This document shows positions 46,657-58,487 of a DNA stretch of 64,000 nucleotides, one piece after another. A program made the position numbers and the translations under genes. Location of the stretch: NCBI RefSeq assembly GCF_000182925.2, contig NC_026503.1:4092001-4156000 (forward strand), given 5' to 3'. The DNA is from Neurospora crassa OR74A. Its lineage: Eukaryota > Ascomycota > Sordariomycetes > Sordariales > Sordariaceae. How positions within the stretch are numbered: the first letter of the stretch is position 1; each line of letters begins with the position of its first letter. The notes under the pieces were generated by a model. It was not told the DNA's origin. It saw only the letters and a list, made by a program, of their open reading frames with translations, and searched no databases.

Positions 46657-49600
46657 GACTAGATGTTGTTGCTGAAAGTTGGTGATGATGTTGGATAGTG
46701 GTATATAATGCTTGACTTTTGATGCCAAGGACGATGAGAAGAGCTTCTACACGAGTAGATCTTAGTGTCGTTGGTTGGTAAGAGTGCCCGCCGGGGTAGA
46801 CAGTTATGGCACGCCTGGTGCTCAGATAACGTAGCTAATAGAACAAAGGAAAGATGGTTCACTTTGCTTGCTTGAAGCTTGATGATAGTGCTTGATCTTG
46901 ATATTTGATGAGTAAGTAGGTAGAAAGAGGAAATCTGAATTCATCAGTCCGGAGGCGGGCCGGCCGACTTATATCTCTTTCAAAGATACCGTGAGGTCAG
47001 TGACCTACAACTAGTTCGAACTCCGTCCTACGTACCTGGTTGAACCATTCTGAGCTGGCCTTCCAAGCAGTCAAGGTACCGGGATTGCTGCAGCGTTCTG
47101 ACAGACAAACCGGCCAAGAACCCTTGGCACATGTTTGTTCAACTGGGGTTGTTTGGCCCTCGCCGCGGGAGCGCATTTGCGTGTAAGTCGGATCCTCGGC
47201 CGAGCGACGTAGTGTACTATGAAACGACAGAAAGGTCCTCGCCGAGAGGTCCTTGCAGTGGGTATTGCCAATGTTGCAGTGCTCATTCTCGCACAGCTTC
47301 CAGTAGAAAAGCCTGAGGAGTGAAGACCTCCATGTGAACTAGCCCCCCTGTCGAAAATTATCGGCCAATGGCATGTCGTTGCATTGGCCAAAAAGGGACG
47401 CCATTCGCAAATATGATTGGTCGCCTTAAGAAGAGCGTCTTTTCAGGCATCCATTGCGATCCTTCCCCATGCAGGTCTTTGCTCACAGGGACACCGACCA
47501 GCAACGGGAATGGTGGATCATGGCCGGCTCAATGCAGTCGTGACTTGATGAGTCAACATTGGACCCCGGAGATAGGCCGTTGACGATAGGACAACGGCAA
47601 AAGATCAACAAAGACGTGGAAATTGCCAAGTCGGCCTATCCGAATGATTATCAGTTGCTCCATCCCGCATTTTCAATCTCCGAGTGTAGTCTACGGCGTC
47701 ATAAAAGTCGTCTTGTCCTATCGCAGGACTGAGCCAGGTGGTGATGGGCCAGTTTGCAGCGAGGACTTGGACAAATGCCGGTGGTGCCCAAGGGACAACA
47801 CCTGGAAGATCCAGGTTGGTGGACGTTGGTGGACGTTGGTCTTCTCGGGCATACATTCCACTTCTGTGTTTGCTCTGCCGGTGGGTTTCACCAAGACTCT
47901 GGCAGCATGCCAGTGTTGACCGCCAGGAATAGGGACTGTCCCACGGAAGAGATGAAGTGTAGTTGGCTGGATGTGATGGGTGATGCGGATGGCCGTCGGT
48001 GTCGGAAAACAGAATGGGTGGGGAGGTTGTGTTGCACAGAGACACGGGAAGCGAACTCCCGCCAGCAAGCCTCGGCGAGAGACGTTGCGGGGATGGGAGG
48101 CAGGGGCCCCGCTGCCCCCGCCACACTTACTGGACATCGTCAAAGGATCCATGTTCCACACTGCCACATCCGCAATTCTCCACAGTTCCCGTTCCTCGCC
48201 GGACAGCACTCCGTCTTCATCCGTCCATGCCGCAACAGCCGTCAACCATCTCCCGGCGATACGATATCGCCCTGTGATTAAAACATGAATTCACTCATCT
48301 TCGATGACCATACAAATCAGCGCAAAGCCATTTTCGAGGCTTCAGTCCTGGTTTTTTTCTCTATCGAGATGACTGCGTCGGTGACCTGAAGAAATCACTC
48401 AATAACCCAGGAGTGGTTGGGTAGGTGCAGCTTATTCCCGCCTTTCGAGGTCATGTTACCCCGTTGAACAACTCGAGGAGCCTTTTTTTTATTTTGAGTT
48501 CTTTTCGGGTGCCTGGATACGTAAGGTTGCAGCGAGATAGGTCGCCGCTCGAAATGGGCACGAATGCAGGAACACCGCAGTGAGTTTATCACGATTGTTT
48601 CTTTTCTGGGTGGTCACGCAGTCCCGTCGCCGACCCGGTGTCGTCGTCATTGTCATCGTAAGACGTGACGCGGAGCGATTTGTAGGGGACCACCTCATCC
48701 CTCCCACTTTTCTCAAAGGTTTCATGCATAATGCTCGAAAGCTTCTGCTGTTCATCGACTATTGCCAGAAAGGAAAATCGGGCATTAAAGGGGAAAGGTC
48801 ACTGTCTTTCTCTTGTTGTCGAGAAAGGCTGCCTTGCGCTACTGCACAGTAGATCAGTCGCTAGAAGCAGTCCTACCTCAGCAGAACCACATACAATTCA
48901 TCCCAGGCGAAAAAAACCCTTGTCTCATGTTTGGAGGTTGTTATGCATGAGAGGCTTCTGAATGGCGGGTTTTTGAGTTAAGGTTCCATCGCGTGGTCTC
49001 GTGGTTGCCTCCATCACGTCGCTTGCCCATCACAGAGTTCAATTGTTCGAGGTTGCATTTTGGAAACAACTCTGGAGATACTAGTATGTATCTATTCAAA
49101 GACTGCGGTCAACGAGGATGACTTAAAGGTGCAGTGCCGAAGAAGCCTAGCACTTGATAATTCGGGATATTGCGGGATCGTGGGATTCTAAATCGTGGAT
49201 TTCGGGATCCTACTGAGGTATATGTCTTCCTGCGGCGAAGGGCGTTGAGGACAATAGCAGTTGCTGAAGTACACTAAAGATAGTCAAATTGACGATGGTC
49301 GGATGAACCAATCTGGTGAGTGTCTTAGTTTTCAAGGCTCTGACAAGCAAGTTCAATTGCTGACGAAGTGTGATATCCACTCCTATACTGACTTATGTCA
49401 AAGTGAGGCTGTCCTTCAGGTCATGTTACTTGCACCTTCATGTCTTTTCTTGCCGGATCTTTGCAGAAGCTGTTACTTTGTTCACGCAGCTTTGACAGCG
49501 AAGTCTCTTCGCCATATAGTAGGTATTATTTTCAACGGCCCTTGAATTCTTGCAAAATCGTCTCAGCTCTTCGAATGGGTCGGTCGTACGAACACAGTCC

Positions 49601-50067
49601 CCGAGAGGCGGCACCTTCTACGCCGCTGAACCAGAATGTCGGGAGCATCAAAAGGACCAGTAAGACCTTCGCTTTCTACACCCCTTGTTTATGGAAGCTC
49701 CGTTGGTGGCTTTCCCCAGGTTCTAGTCTTCTACACGATCAGGGTTTCTGGGCGCTTACACTACACAAAGTGATCGATCGATATTTCCGGTTTGACACTT
49801 CGCACAGCCTCGATGCGCATTTTGGATGGTAAGCGTTCCTGCATCGTTCTGTTTCATTGAGGCTCGGATTTTTGGAAGACGAGCCAGAAATCCTGATTGC
49901 GCCAAGAAAACAGACAAACTGTGAATTTTCCTGATACACTGAAAGTTCGTTTAATTTGATCTTCACATCATTAACAGCGCGTTCTTTGCATTGGACTATC
50001 ATCCTCTGGAACATCTTACACAGTCACCCAGAAATCTCCATTCACCACCATTTTTTGTTTACCTTCT
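46657..50067. other. 3.4-kb intergenic region
   Basis: A tandem GGTGGACGTT duplication lies near 47819-47840 and degenerate GGGAT/TCGTGG words near 49150-49210. A protein-like open segment ending at a GTAAGT donor on the minus strand (about 48285-48125) is noted in the findings. No complete gene is supported. Confidence 0.45.
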
Positions 50068-51319
50068 TCACTCCGCGTCCTCCGGCTTTTGCCCATACAC
50101 AACCTTCCAGGTCCAGTAGCCGTGGATCTTCTGCTCCTTCATCTCTTGACGCATGTGCGCCGCAAATACCGCGACTTCCTCCGTCGACCAGCCCATGACT
50201 TTATGGAAGAGGAATTGGATGACACCCTCAAGGTCTGATGTGACAGCAGCGTAGGTGTAGAGGCCTATTTCCTTTTGCTTGGGGTCTTTTGGCCAGGGAG
50301 ACAAGGGTTGCTAAAGTCGCTGGTCAGCTTTATCCCTAACTCTGGGTCAAAACGGAACTTACCTTCCACTGCTTCGTATGGAGGTTCACAAATCCCGCCT
50401 CCTTTAAACCGGGCTCTTGGGTTCCATCATGAGCGATGGTCAAACTCCTACCGATTCGCCTTCCAGCCTCGTCCAGGATTTTTCCGTACGTGGCCAACGC
50501 AGAATCGGGAGGAAGGGTTTCGTCATCACACGAGACGATGGGAGAACAATCAAAGTGCTCAATCCAACCGCCAGGCTTGCAGCACCGATAGGCATTTTTG
50601 TACAAGTTTCCCCAGTCTTCAATAGCGCCGTTGAGGAACGAGATGTGGATATAGTCGAAAAAGTTTTCCTTGAAAGTCCATTCCTTGGTCGCATCATCAA
50701 TCTCGAAGCGCAAATTTGGCGGGGTCCAAGTGGGCTGGATTGGCGAAATATCCGTACCGACCACATCGCAGTAGGGGAATTTGTCGGCAAAGTCGATTGC
50801 CCAGAATCCTTCGCCAGTACCGATATCAATGGCATGCTGAATGTTGTCCTTGAGAGGGGCTTGAAAAAGCTGCTTGTCCGTCATAAGAAAGAGGGAGTGA
50901 TAGTAGATCTCTAGGGCTCCAAGCATCTTTTGATCATTGGGAGCCCAGTATTCTCCGTCTGTCACCGAATCACTATGGTAGGTTCGGCCGTTGATGGTGC
51001 GGTAGTTGAGAATACTCGATGAAATCGAGGCAGTCGAGCTTTCAACATCACTTCCTAGAGTTGAATCCTTGTCATCTGTGTCGGTCTCAGGAAGACCTTG
51101 CTGAAGCCAATGTGCACCGGACATGACGCCAGGCAATTCGGGCGCTGGAGTTTCAGGAGCGGGTGTTGGTGACCTTCCCTCAGATCTAGGAGAGGACAAG
51201 GCATGAGTAGGTGAGTTTTCCTTGGGACCAGGAGAGGAGGGACCAGGGGCTGTTGGCTTAGGCGAAGCCGCAGCATCGGACAATGGCGACTCGGCCTTTC
51301 GTTTTTCGGGAACGCCCAT
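50068..51319 (-). CDS. LaeA-like SAM-dependent methyltransferase
   Basis: Class I S-adenosylmethionine methyltransferase of the large fungal LaeA/UMTA group, whose best-known member regulates secondary metabolism. Exons 51319-50363 and 50310-50068, with a 52-nt intron, give 399 residues. Residues 1-100 are low complexity, rich in Pro, Ser and Glu. The family entry motif NGRTYHSDSVTDGEYWAPND is at 110-129. The SAM-binding motif I, AIDIGTGEGFWAIDFAD, is at 163-179, followed by GTDISPIQP and a motif-II-like NFFDYIHISFLNGAIEDW. PGGWIEHFD is the usual post-motif strand. The C-terminus after the splice runs PWPKDPKQKEIG. Fungi carry many paralogues, so orthology to LaeA itself is not claimed. The substrate is unknown. 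No biosynthetic cluster surrounds it. Confidence 0.9.
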
Positions 51320-54219
51320 GGTTGAAAGACGGTCTGTTGGGGTCAGTGTGTAGGATATGAAGGGTCAAGTAAAGAAAGAATCCGAGTTAAAAATAAGAAG
51401 GGTAACCATGTGAGAACCAGCGTACATCCGGCGGACTATAGCGGTTTTTTTAAATTCAAACGACGACAAGGGGCTCCAGACGCCTAAGCCTAGCTGGGAA
51501 GCGGATTATACATAAGAATAACCCCGAGTTTCTGACAACTCTTTTCACTTGGTGCAAATCGATTATTAGTGCGGTACTATTGATGTTAGTTAGTCGCGGG
51601 TCCCAAAAGGTTGCCGAAGGAAATGCAGTCCAATCAACTGTCTGGCCGAGGCTTTGCCCGGCTGCTTTGATGCTTACCCGGTAACGGATTGTGGATTAGA
51701 CGGTAAGGTGCCATATGTAGTAGTTGGTCTGCTCGGGCGGTAGGATGCCAGATAGATCTCACCTTGAAGTCGGAGTTTTGAGCTGATACCTAAGCTGCCC
51801 CGCGATGTCAGGAGACCTTTGTGCGATATGGGGCGAGTCTGAGTAAGCAGTACCAGCACGATGTTGAAGCGAAACCCCTCTTCTTTGACTAAGAATACCT
51901 CCATCTCAAACCTTTGATGAGATCTTGGACGGCCTGCTTCATATTTTAATGCTGGCTATCAGGGGGGCACAAGACTTCGGAAGGCCCGAGAGAACGGTGG
52001 TTTGTTCGGGGAAGAGACTCCACATTTCGGCTCGCTTAGGTTGGCTTGTCTGGATTGGCTATGTTTGGGGGTACAGCTTTGGATGATTTGCACTGAATGG
52101 CGTGTGTACAACTTCTGGTGCTTCACCCTCATACACAAAAGGGAATTCGGGCGGCCAACAGGTTTACACTTGATGGGTCATTTAGTTTGTATGTGCTTGC
52201 AGGGAAAAAAAGAAAAAAAAAAGGAGAGGGGTTGCACTTGCAGGGGACTTTACTGTATTACGTACCTCTACGTAATGGGTCTTTCGTGTCTGTATCAGCG
52301 TGTGCACCCAAGTTGTTCTACTTTTTATCTCCGAGTTCGCTTCGCAATGCCGGAATGTACAACGATGCTCAAAAGTACAGTAGACCCCCCCTGAACCTGC
52401 ATGCAATTGTGCGGTTCCTGGAGGATGTAGGTAGTTGCAGGAGTTCATCTGTGTTGCATCGCCAACTCGGATATATCCCCGAAACTATACCAGCCAATCA
52501 CATCTGGAGAGAGAGGCCTTCACGGCGACGCCTCAAAAGGGCATGCAGACCTCGGCATATCAAATACTCTAATTGCCGAGGACAGGGGACGGGGAGAAAT
52601 CCGAGTTGAATGAGATTCAGCGGTACATATTTGTTTTCTTTGAAGGTCTCGTGCTTCACAGTACCCGTCCCAGTAGAGCTCACAGTTGGACATATATGTT
52701 TACATGGCTGAACCATTTATTGTCACGATGAGAGACATTGGTGGGAAGACGATAGAGTCAGATGGACTAGTTGTCTGGTTGAAGGGAAGACGTGGCCGGC
52801 TAGAAATGCACTATACCCGAAAGCTTACGTGACCATTGGGTGGGCCATGACTTCTTGCAACGGTAAGAGTACCCAGGAGAAAGCGACCCCCTATGTTGTT
52901 CCTGTCCACTTACATGGTTACTCACCAAGTGCAAAAGTAACTCCCTCCGATCAGGTGGCACATCACCAGCCTGCTTCAGCCTGACCTGTTCCTTGCCTGA
53001 CTGTAACTTCTATTCTCATCCTCTATTCAAGACCATCCATCTATTTTGATTTATGCTCGTCCTGAAAGTCAGTATTATGATTTCTTAGCTTCTTTGGACA
53101 ATTTCACTGGTTCAACAGTAACCTCCATAACATAGGTTTGATCAGCGGATCGAACGCCGCCTCGCATGAGAGCATATAGTGAAAGTAGTTGGGGCAGCTG
53201 CCAGATGGTGAAGACGGAGTTACTGAGATAAACAGCATAGGTCAAACGAAGCCTAAGAAACTAGTGAAACCACCTTCAAATCGCTTCCCTATGTATTGGG
53301 CAGAATCTCTTCCCGGCTGAATCACGAATATCCGAATTCCCTCCAAATGTTTCGATTGACATAAGAGAAGATAAGCGGGAGGAAGAAGACAAAGGGTAAG
53401 AAAGAAAAGGAAAAAAAAAAAAAAAAATTGCAAACCTCTATGGGCATTGAGGAAAAGTTAGATCCGGTCTGATCTCGTAGATAAGTTGGTCATCGCATGT
53501 TGAAAAGTGGCATGAAGGACGACCACCGGAAAGTACACTCCCGCGTTGTAAGAGTTTATAATTTGCAATGAGGAAATTCTAGACTGTGAGCACGATGGCT
53601 GAGCATCACCTCACTGGTGTGTACTGTTGGCTCAATTTGGACTTGGCTTTGAACCTTTGCCTGAAGCACTATTCTGGGCTCACTCGGAATTCGAGCCGCA
53701 AATACCCAGGTCAACTGATGACCAAGCTTAGAGTCACCGCGCAAGAGAATATAAGTAATATCGGAGTCGGGAATATGTCGTGTGAAACGGGATATTGCCC
53801 AACGCGCAGACATGTTGTAAGAGTCCGAATTTCGTCTTTTTTGTTGTGTGCTTGAAGTCTCAATACCCGACGATCCGACGTTGAATAGTCGCCGGAGCCA
53901 GTCCATTAATTAAAAGAAGGCTATAGAAAGCTCGTAAGCTGATATATGTAGGCAGAAATCTCTGAACCCTTATGTCGTTTTGTTTGTCATCAAGGCATCC
54001 GCTGGTACCAACCACCACGGGACATAACCCCCAAGAACGCCGAGAAACCCGGCCTGCCGCCGCCATACGTATCCGATATACCCAAGTCATGTGCCGGTAT
54101 GTAATTCCGTCGGTACGACCTATTCCCGAATGTTGATGTTGTTGTCATTTGTTGTTGTACAGATTCTCCTCGTCATCTCAAAGCCGGTGGTGATGTTTGC
54201 GCATTCCCTGCTTTGGCCA
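51320..54219. other. 2.9-kb intergenic region
   Basis: Short A runs occur near 52205-52222 and 53410-53427. Frames up to 170 codons (52097-52609) show no resemblance to proteins. No RNA gene was recognised. Confidence 0.5.
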
Positions 54220-54909
54220 CTACTCCTCTTTTACGGTTTGCTGCTCACTTGGTTAGCACATAGACAGAATAACGGGCCGGGAGCAGCAAAAGAAGAGGTT
54301 AAACATACCACCAACCAATCCATGCCCTCTGTGATGCCTGTCCCTTCCACTGCACTGCAGGCCATGATGCTCCAGTTCCTGTCCCTTAGCTCGCCCAGGC
54401 GGAGAGCCTGAGAGATATCTGCCGCCCCCTTTGCACCTGGCTGATCTTGCTTGTTGGCAAACACCAAAAGGGCAGCGTCCTTCAGCTCTTCCTCATTCAA
54501 CATAGCGGCCAACTCATCCGCCGCGGTTTGCAATCGCTCCATATCGGTCGAGTCAACAACGAATATTACCGCCGCCGTGTTCGCATAGTAGCACCTCCAG
54601 TACGGGCGGATGCTAGTCTGACCACCCAGATCCCACACATTGAAGTTGAGATTCTTGTATGTGACTGATTCGACGTTGAAACCGATTGTTGGTATCGTGG
54701 TTACTACCTCGCCAATCTACAACATGTTGTCAGCTCTCCGAACTGTGCGCGCTTCCGTTCGTCAGCTTTTCAACAGGTGGGCCTACCTTGAGCCTGTATA
54801 GTAGTGTTGTCTTTCCGGCATTATCGAGGCCCAATATCAGAATGCGGATCTCCTTCTTTGTCCAAAAGAGGTTGGACAGGCTAGACAGCCATGACATGCT
54901 CTGACCCAT
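54220..54909 (-). CDS. arl1: Arl1-type ARF-like small GTPase
   Basis: Myristoylated trans-Golgi GTPase that recruits GRIP-domain golgins. Exons 54909-54787, 54716-54309 and 54243-54220 (introns 70 and 65 nt) give 184 residues. Gly2 follows the start Met as the myristoylation site. The P-loop GLDNAGKT is at 27-34, switch I IPTIGFN at 49-55, switch II WDLGGQ at 69-74, and NKQD at 129-132, all intact. The last exon has only eight codons and is placed by the CTAAC branch site and a GAG acceptor; it yields DWLVQQTVKEE, as expected for Arl1. Reading through the last intron instead remains open to 54231 and would change the C-terminus. The gene is divergent from the eL39 gene. Confidence 0.93.
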
Positions 54910-55673
54910 CTTTGCGTGTTGGCTAGTGCCCCGGAAGACTGAGAGCGCGTTGAGTTCGTAGGAGTGTGATGATTGAGGCAGTTGATAATTAGACGGATGA
55001 GGAGAGGATTTGACCAGGCAAGGCGATTCCTTGATACAGATCGGGCTCTAACGTGTCGGATCGGGCCGTACTAGTCGATGGAAATGATGACGGCGAGTAG
55101 TGTATTATCGAGGAGGCAGCGAACGGAAGCGCGGTCAGCCCAGCTGGTATCTTTCGGATGCTCCCGTGCGCACGGTTGAAGACAGGATAAGCGAGGGTTT
55201 GTTGCGCCGTGGTATTGCGAAAAAAAAAAGTGTTTTGGGTTAGGTTGCTTCAAGATGCTCCTCTCGTTGTCATAGAGAGGCCGTCGCTCAATGCCGCCAA
55301 AGAGCTCCTTTGATCGTGCCGGCACTCAGGGGTCCCGGGAGGCAAGGCCGCCCCAAGCGCCCAGCCCAACTGCAAACATCCCGGCAATCGATTGGCAGCG
55401 AGACGGCACCGTGGAAACCTCCGATAGCCGCTTCTCGTGGCTCGTGCGCCTCCCTTCTGGACCCAAATGGACCTTCTGTCCGGTCAGAGAGCGGACTCCA
55501 AGAGTGAATGAGCCTGTGCCACAAGTACGAGCCACAGACACACACGTGACTCAGCCACATGCGCACTTTCGGGCCCTAGTGTTCTGCTTGGTTTTTGAAA
55601 GCCCACACCAAATATTCTAACCCACCTCATCGACACCAGCCAAATCGACCGGTAACTCGACAACACCGTCAAA
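54910..55673. promoter_or_regulatory. Divergent promoter region, Arl1 / eL39
   Basis: 764 bp between two start codons of divergent housekeeping genes; promoters for both must lie here. No specific factor site is identified with confidence. An A run of nine lies near 55220-55228. Confidence 0.5.
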
Positions 55674-56261
55674 ATGCCGGTACGTAACGTCCCACCATGT
55701 TGAGCATAGAGAATGCTCGGAATCGCTCTGCTGTCGAATTTTTGGCCGTCCTGCTATGCCAGAAACGGCAGCGACACGGAATTCCCAAAATGATGATCGC
55801 AGAGCGATTGATTGAAGCATGGAGGAGGGGTCCATGACTTCACCTGCTCGAACGACGGCAAGACAAGTTATGCTGACGAGGTGCATCGCGAAAACAGAGC
55901 CACAAGACCTTCCGTGTCAAGCAGAAGCTTGCTAAGGCCCAGAAGCAGAACAGGCCTATCCCCCAGTGGATTCGCCTCCGCACTGGCAACACCATCCGGT
56001 ACATATCACCATAAGCGCCCATTGCTGTCGCGTTCAGCCAGAGGAGAGGGAGAGGGATGGATAGTGACGGGGATGGTGGTGAGGGAAGCTGGAAAACAAA
56101 CCAGCTGCCTCGGCTGTACCCGGCGCAACATGCCCTCTCGCGAGCTTTCTGCACTCAAGAACGCATGGCGACTGCTTCATCATGACGCTGGATGCTAACA
56201 AGAGACAACTAGCTACAACGCCAAGCGTCGCCACTGGCGCAAGACCCGTCTCGGCCTCTAA
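55674..56261 (+). CDS. rpl39: 60S ribosomal protein eL39
   Basis: Small basic protein lining the ribosomal exit tunnel. Exons 55674-55679, 55898-55998 and 56213-56261 give 51 residues, exactly the eukaryotic length. The product begins MPSHKSFRTKQKL, continues [15 protein letters not shown] and ends [11 protein letters not shown]. The first exon is only ATG CCG, a common arrangement for fungal ribosomal protein genes. The introns are long for this genome (218 and 214 nt), together almost three times the coding length. They are candidates for regulatory or RNA content, but I found no convincing snoRNA. The start codon has a CAAAATG context. Confidence 0.96.
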
Positions 56262-57792
56262 ATGCTCTCACGATTCTTCCATATTCCACCCCCAACGATG
56301 GTCTTCTTTTCCTGGTTGCTCTGATCCACCTCCATTTTTCGAAAACTGGAGCTTGGGAATGCGACCTATGACGGCAACCTTCTTCTCTCGGCCTTTGTCC
56401 TACGAAATTAAACCGATAACGAAATCTTCCCGACCTCCCGCTACGGAGTTGTTTTGCTAGGGCGAAGTCACCGATCACCAGCAAGCACGAAGGAGAAGCG
56501 GGCAAGGGCAACCAGGAAGCAAATACCGGAAGATGATGTGATCACAACCAAGTTCTGGCTCGGCGGCGGTCGGTTCTCAGCTGTGTTCTTTCGGCGGGGG
56601 GAAATATCCTGGAACTCGATCCTTGTTTTGGGGGAACGTAAACTTTCGGAGTACTATGCTTTCACGGCAAACATTTAGAAGGACGGTTACTGGGGGAATT
56701 AGGATCTGAAATGAGAGAAAACGTGGTGCACGAGAGTTGATTCCCATATTTGTTCTACCCATGTTCTCGGAACTGTGCTACAAAATCGGTCTATGTACCA
56801 TGTCGTGTGCGCATTATATCAAGGTCTGTGACACCGAGGGGGCTTGATCAAAAGACGTGGGCAATGTCCAAATCAGCCCGCCTACGTTCCATCAACGACT
56901 TCTGTACCCTTGGCTTGTATAAAGCGAGTAAAAATGAGCCATGATATACAACTTGGGTAAGCTCCCTCCTAGTCTCTCTGCAATCTGGACCATTAGTATG
57001 TTGTTTGTGTGCATGGGCAACTCCATGCCATCCTTGCGCCTGGCCATGGTTGAGTTCAAAACGCCAAATTGTCAGTGAAAAGGGCGGTTTCTGTACCTAC
57101 CTGTTTTACCGGGAGCGCTCTAGCATGGAACAATGGAGGGTAGTGTGGATGTTGGCTGACTTTTCTTTCCCCTACTCTAAGGCCCATTTCTTCCTGGTGA
57201 CTCCGCGCCTTGAACCATGAATAGCTGCCACGAAACAGAGGGTCGTTGTTGCTATCATTAGACTACAGTTCACATGATGGGCGTATTAAGCGAATACGAG
57301 GTGCCAATATGTAGAGTATGTTGGTGGTAAAGGGGGCCATCATGGCAACAACACGGAACAGAATCGTGACGACGTTGTCGGCCTTTACGGTGAGGACGTT
57401 CTCAGACACGTAAGGACCTGATTCACAAACTGTATCATCATAAGAAAACCCTCGATTCAGCCTAAGAAAACAAGGAGCCGTAGAAAAAAGCTAGAGAACA
57501 ACGCCTCTAAACGCCTGCCAACGCAAAGGTACGATCGAACGTACTGAGTGGAAGAGCTTCGTTTGTGGCCCTCCCAGGAATGCCCAAACCGTATCACGTC
57601 GTCGTCGAAATGCTGTCGATAACACGAGATGTGTTTGATATCCATCTCCCAACATAACAGCTCTCCCCATATCCATCAAACTCGGCTAAAGTGTGCGTTC
57701 CGGTAGACGAAGCACAGGGGTAACCTCTGTCGTTGGCAGACGGTGATCCCGGCGTTGCAAAGTGACTTGACGTGGAAACTGGTCTTGATCGG
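56262..57792. other. Spacer between convergent eL39 and Skp1 genes
   Basis: 1.5 kb with only short frames. No gene, RNA gene or repeat was recognised. Confidence 0.5.
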
Positions 57793-58487
57793 CTAACGGT
57801 CTTCCGCCCATTCGTTCTCGCGGCGAATCTGCTCCTCCTCCTCTGGAGTGAAATCATTTGTGATATTGAACGTCTTTCGAATCTCCTCAGGGGACTTGCC
57901 CTTGATCATGTTGGCAACGGTCTTGCATCCAACATCAAGGAGGGGCTTGATGTCCATGTAGTTGGCAGCCTGGATGAGGAATATGTTAGCATGATCTGAC
58001 CCTGCAGAACCCGAGTGATGTTTGCATATCAAGTAGCATCGGCGGGTAGAACGAGGGAGAAACCTACGAGAATGATCTCGAAGAGCATCTCCTGGTCAAC
58101 CTGCATGAACTTCTGGTCCCATTCGTCGATCTCCGTGCTCTTCTTACGGCTGTCGTTCTCGTCCTCGGTAGTCTGGGGCGGGTCCTTGCGGTGGTGCTCG
58201 CACCACTCGACAACCTTTCGGAGGACAGGCTCGTTGACGTTTGGTAGGGGAATAGCCTCGTTCATAACAGCCTCGTCGCCCAAATCCTCAATCAGGTTCT
58301 TGATGAGAAGGGATCGCTCGGCAACAACACGATCTGTGTTTGACGCCAGTTAGTCGGCTGCAGTCGCAGGGAAAGAAAAGGAGACAGGCCGGGTGGCGGG
58401 GTGATTCTACTCACCGACGGTGATGATTTGGCCATCGTTGCTCTGGAGAGATACCTTCTGGAGGGCACGTTCGTCGTTCTCCGCCAT
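57793..58487 (-). CDS. scon-3: Skp1, SCF ubiquitin ligase adaptor
   Basis: Links cullin to F-box proteins in SCF E3 ligases. In Neurospora the Skp1 gene is scon-3, part of the sulfur control circuit with the F-box protein SCON-2. Exons 58487-58415, 58333-58068 and 57969-57793 (introns 81 and 98 nt) give 171 residues. The BTB/POZ fold begins [15 protein letters not shown] and includes [14 protein letters not shown] and [17 protein letters not shown] charged loop ([16 protein letters not shown]) follows. The C-terminal F-box-binding helices run [35 protein letters not shown] and [16 protein letters not shown], the invariant Skp1 end. The CAACATGGCG context supports the start. An upstream divergent region of 3 kb separates it from smp3. 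Confidence 0.95.

Noticed and set aside
55790-55876. Possible C/D snoRNA in eL39 intron 1
   Set aside because: Box-C-like and box-D-like words are present but there is no terminal stem, and the CTGA is better explained as the intron branch site.
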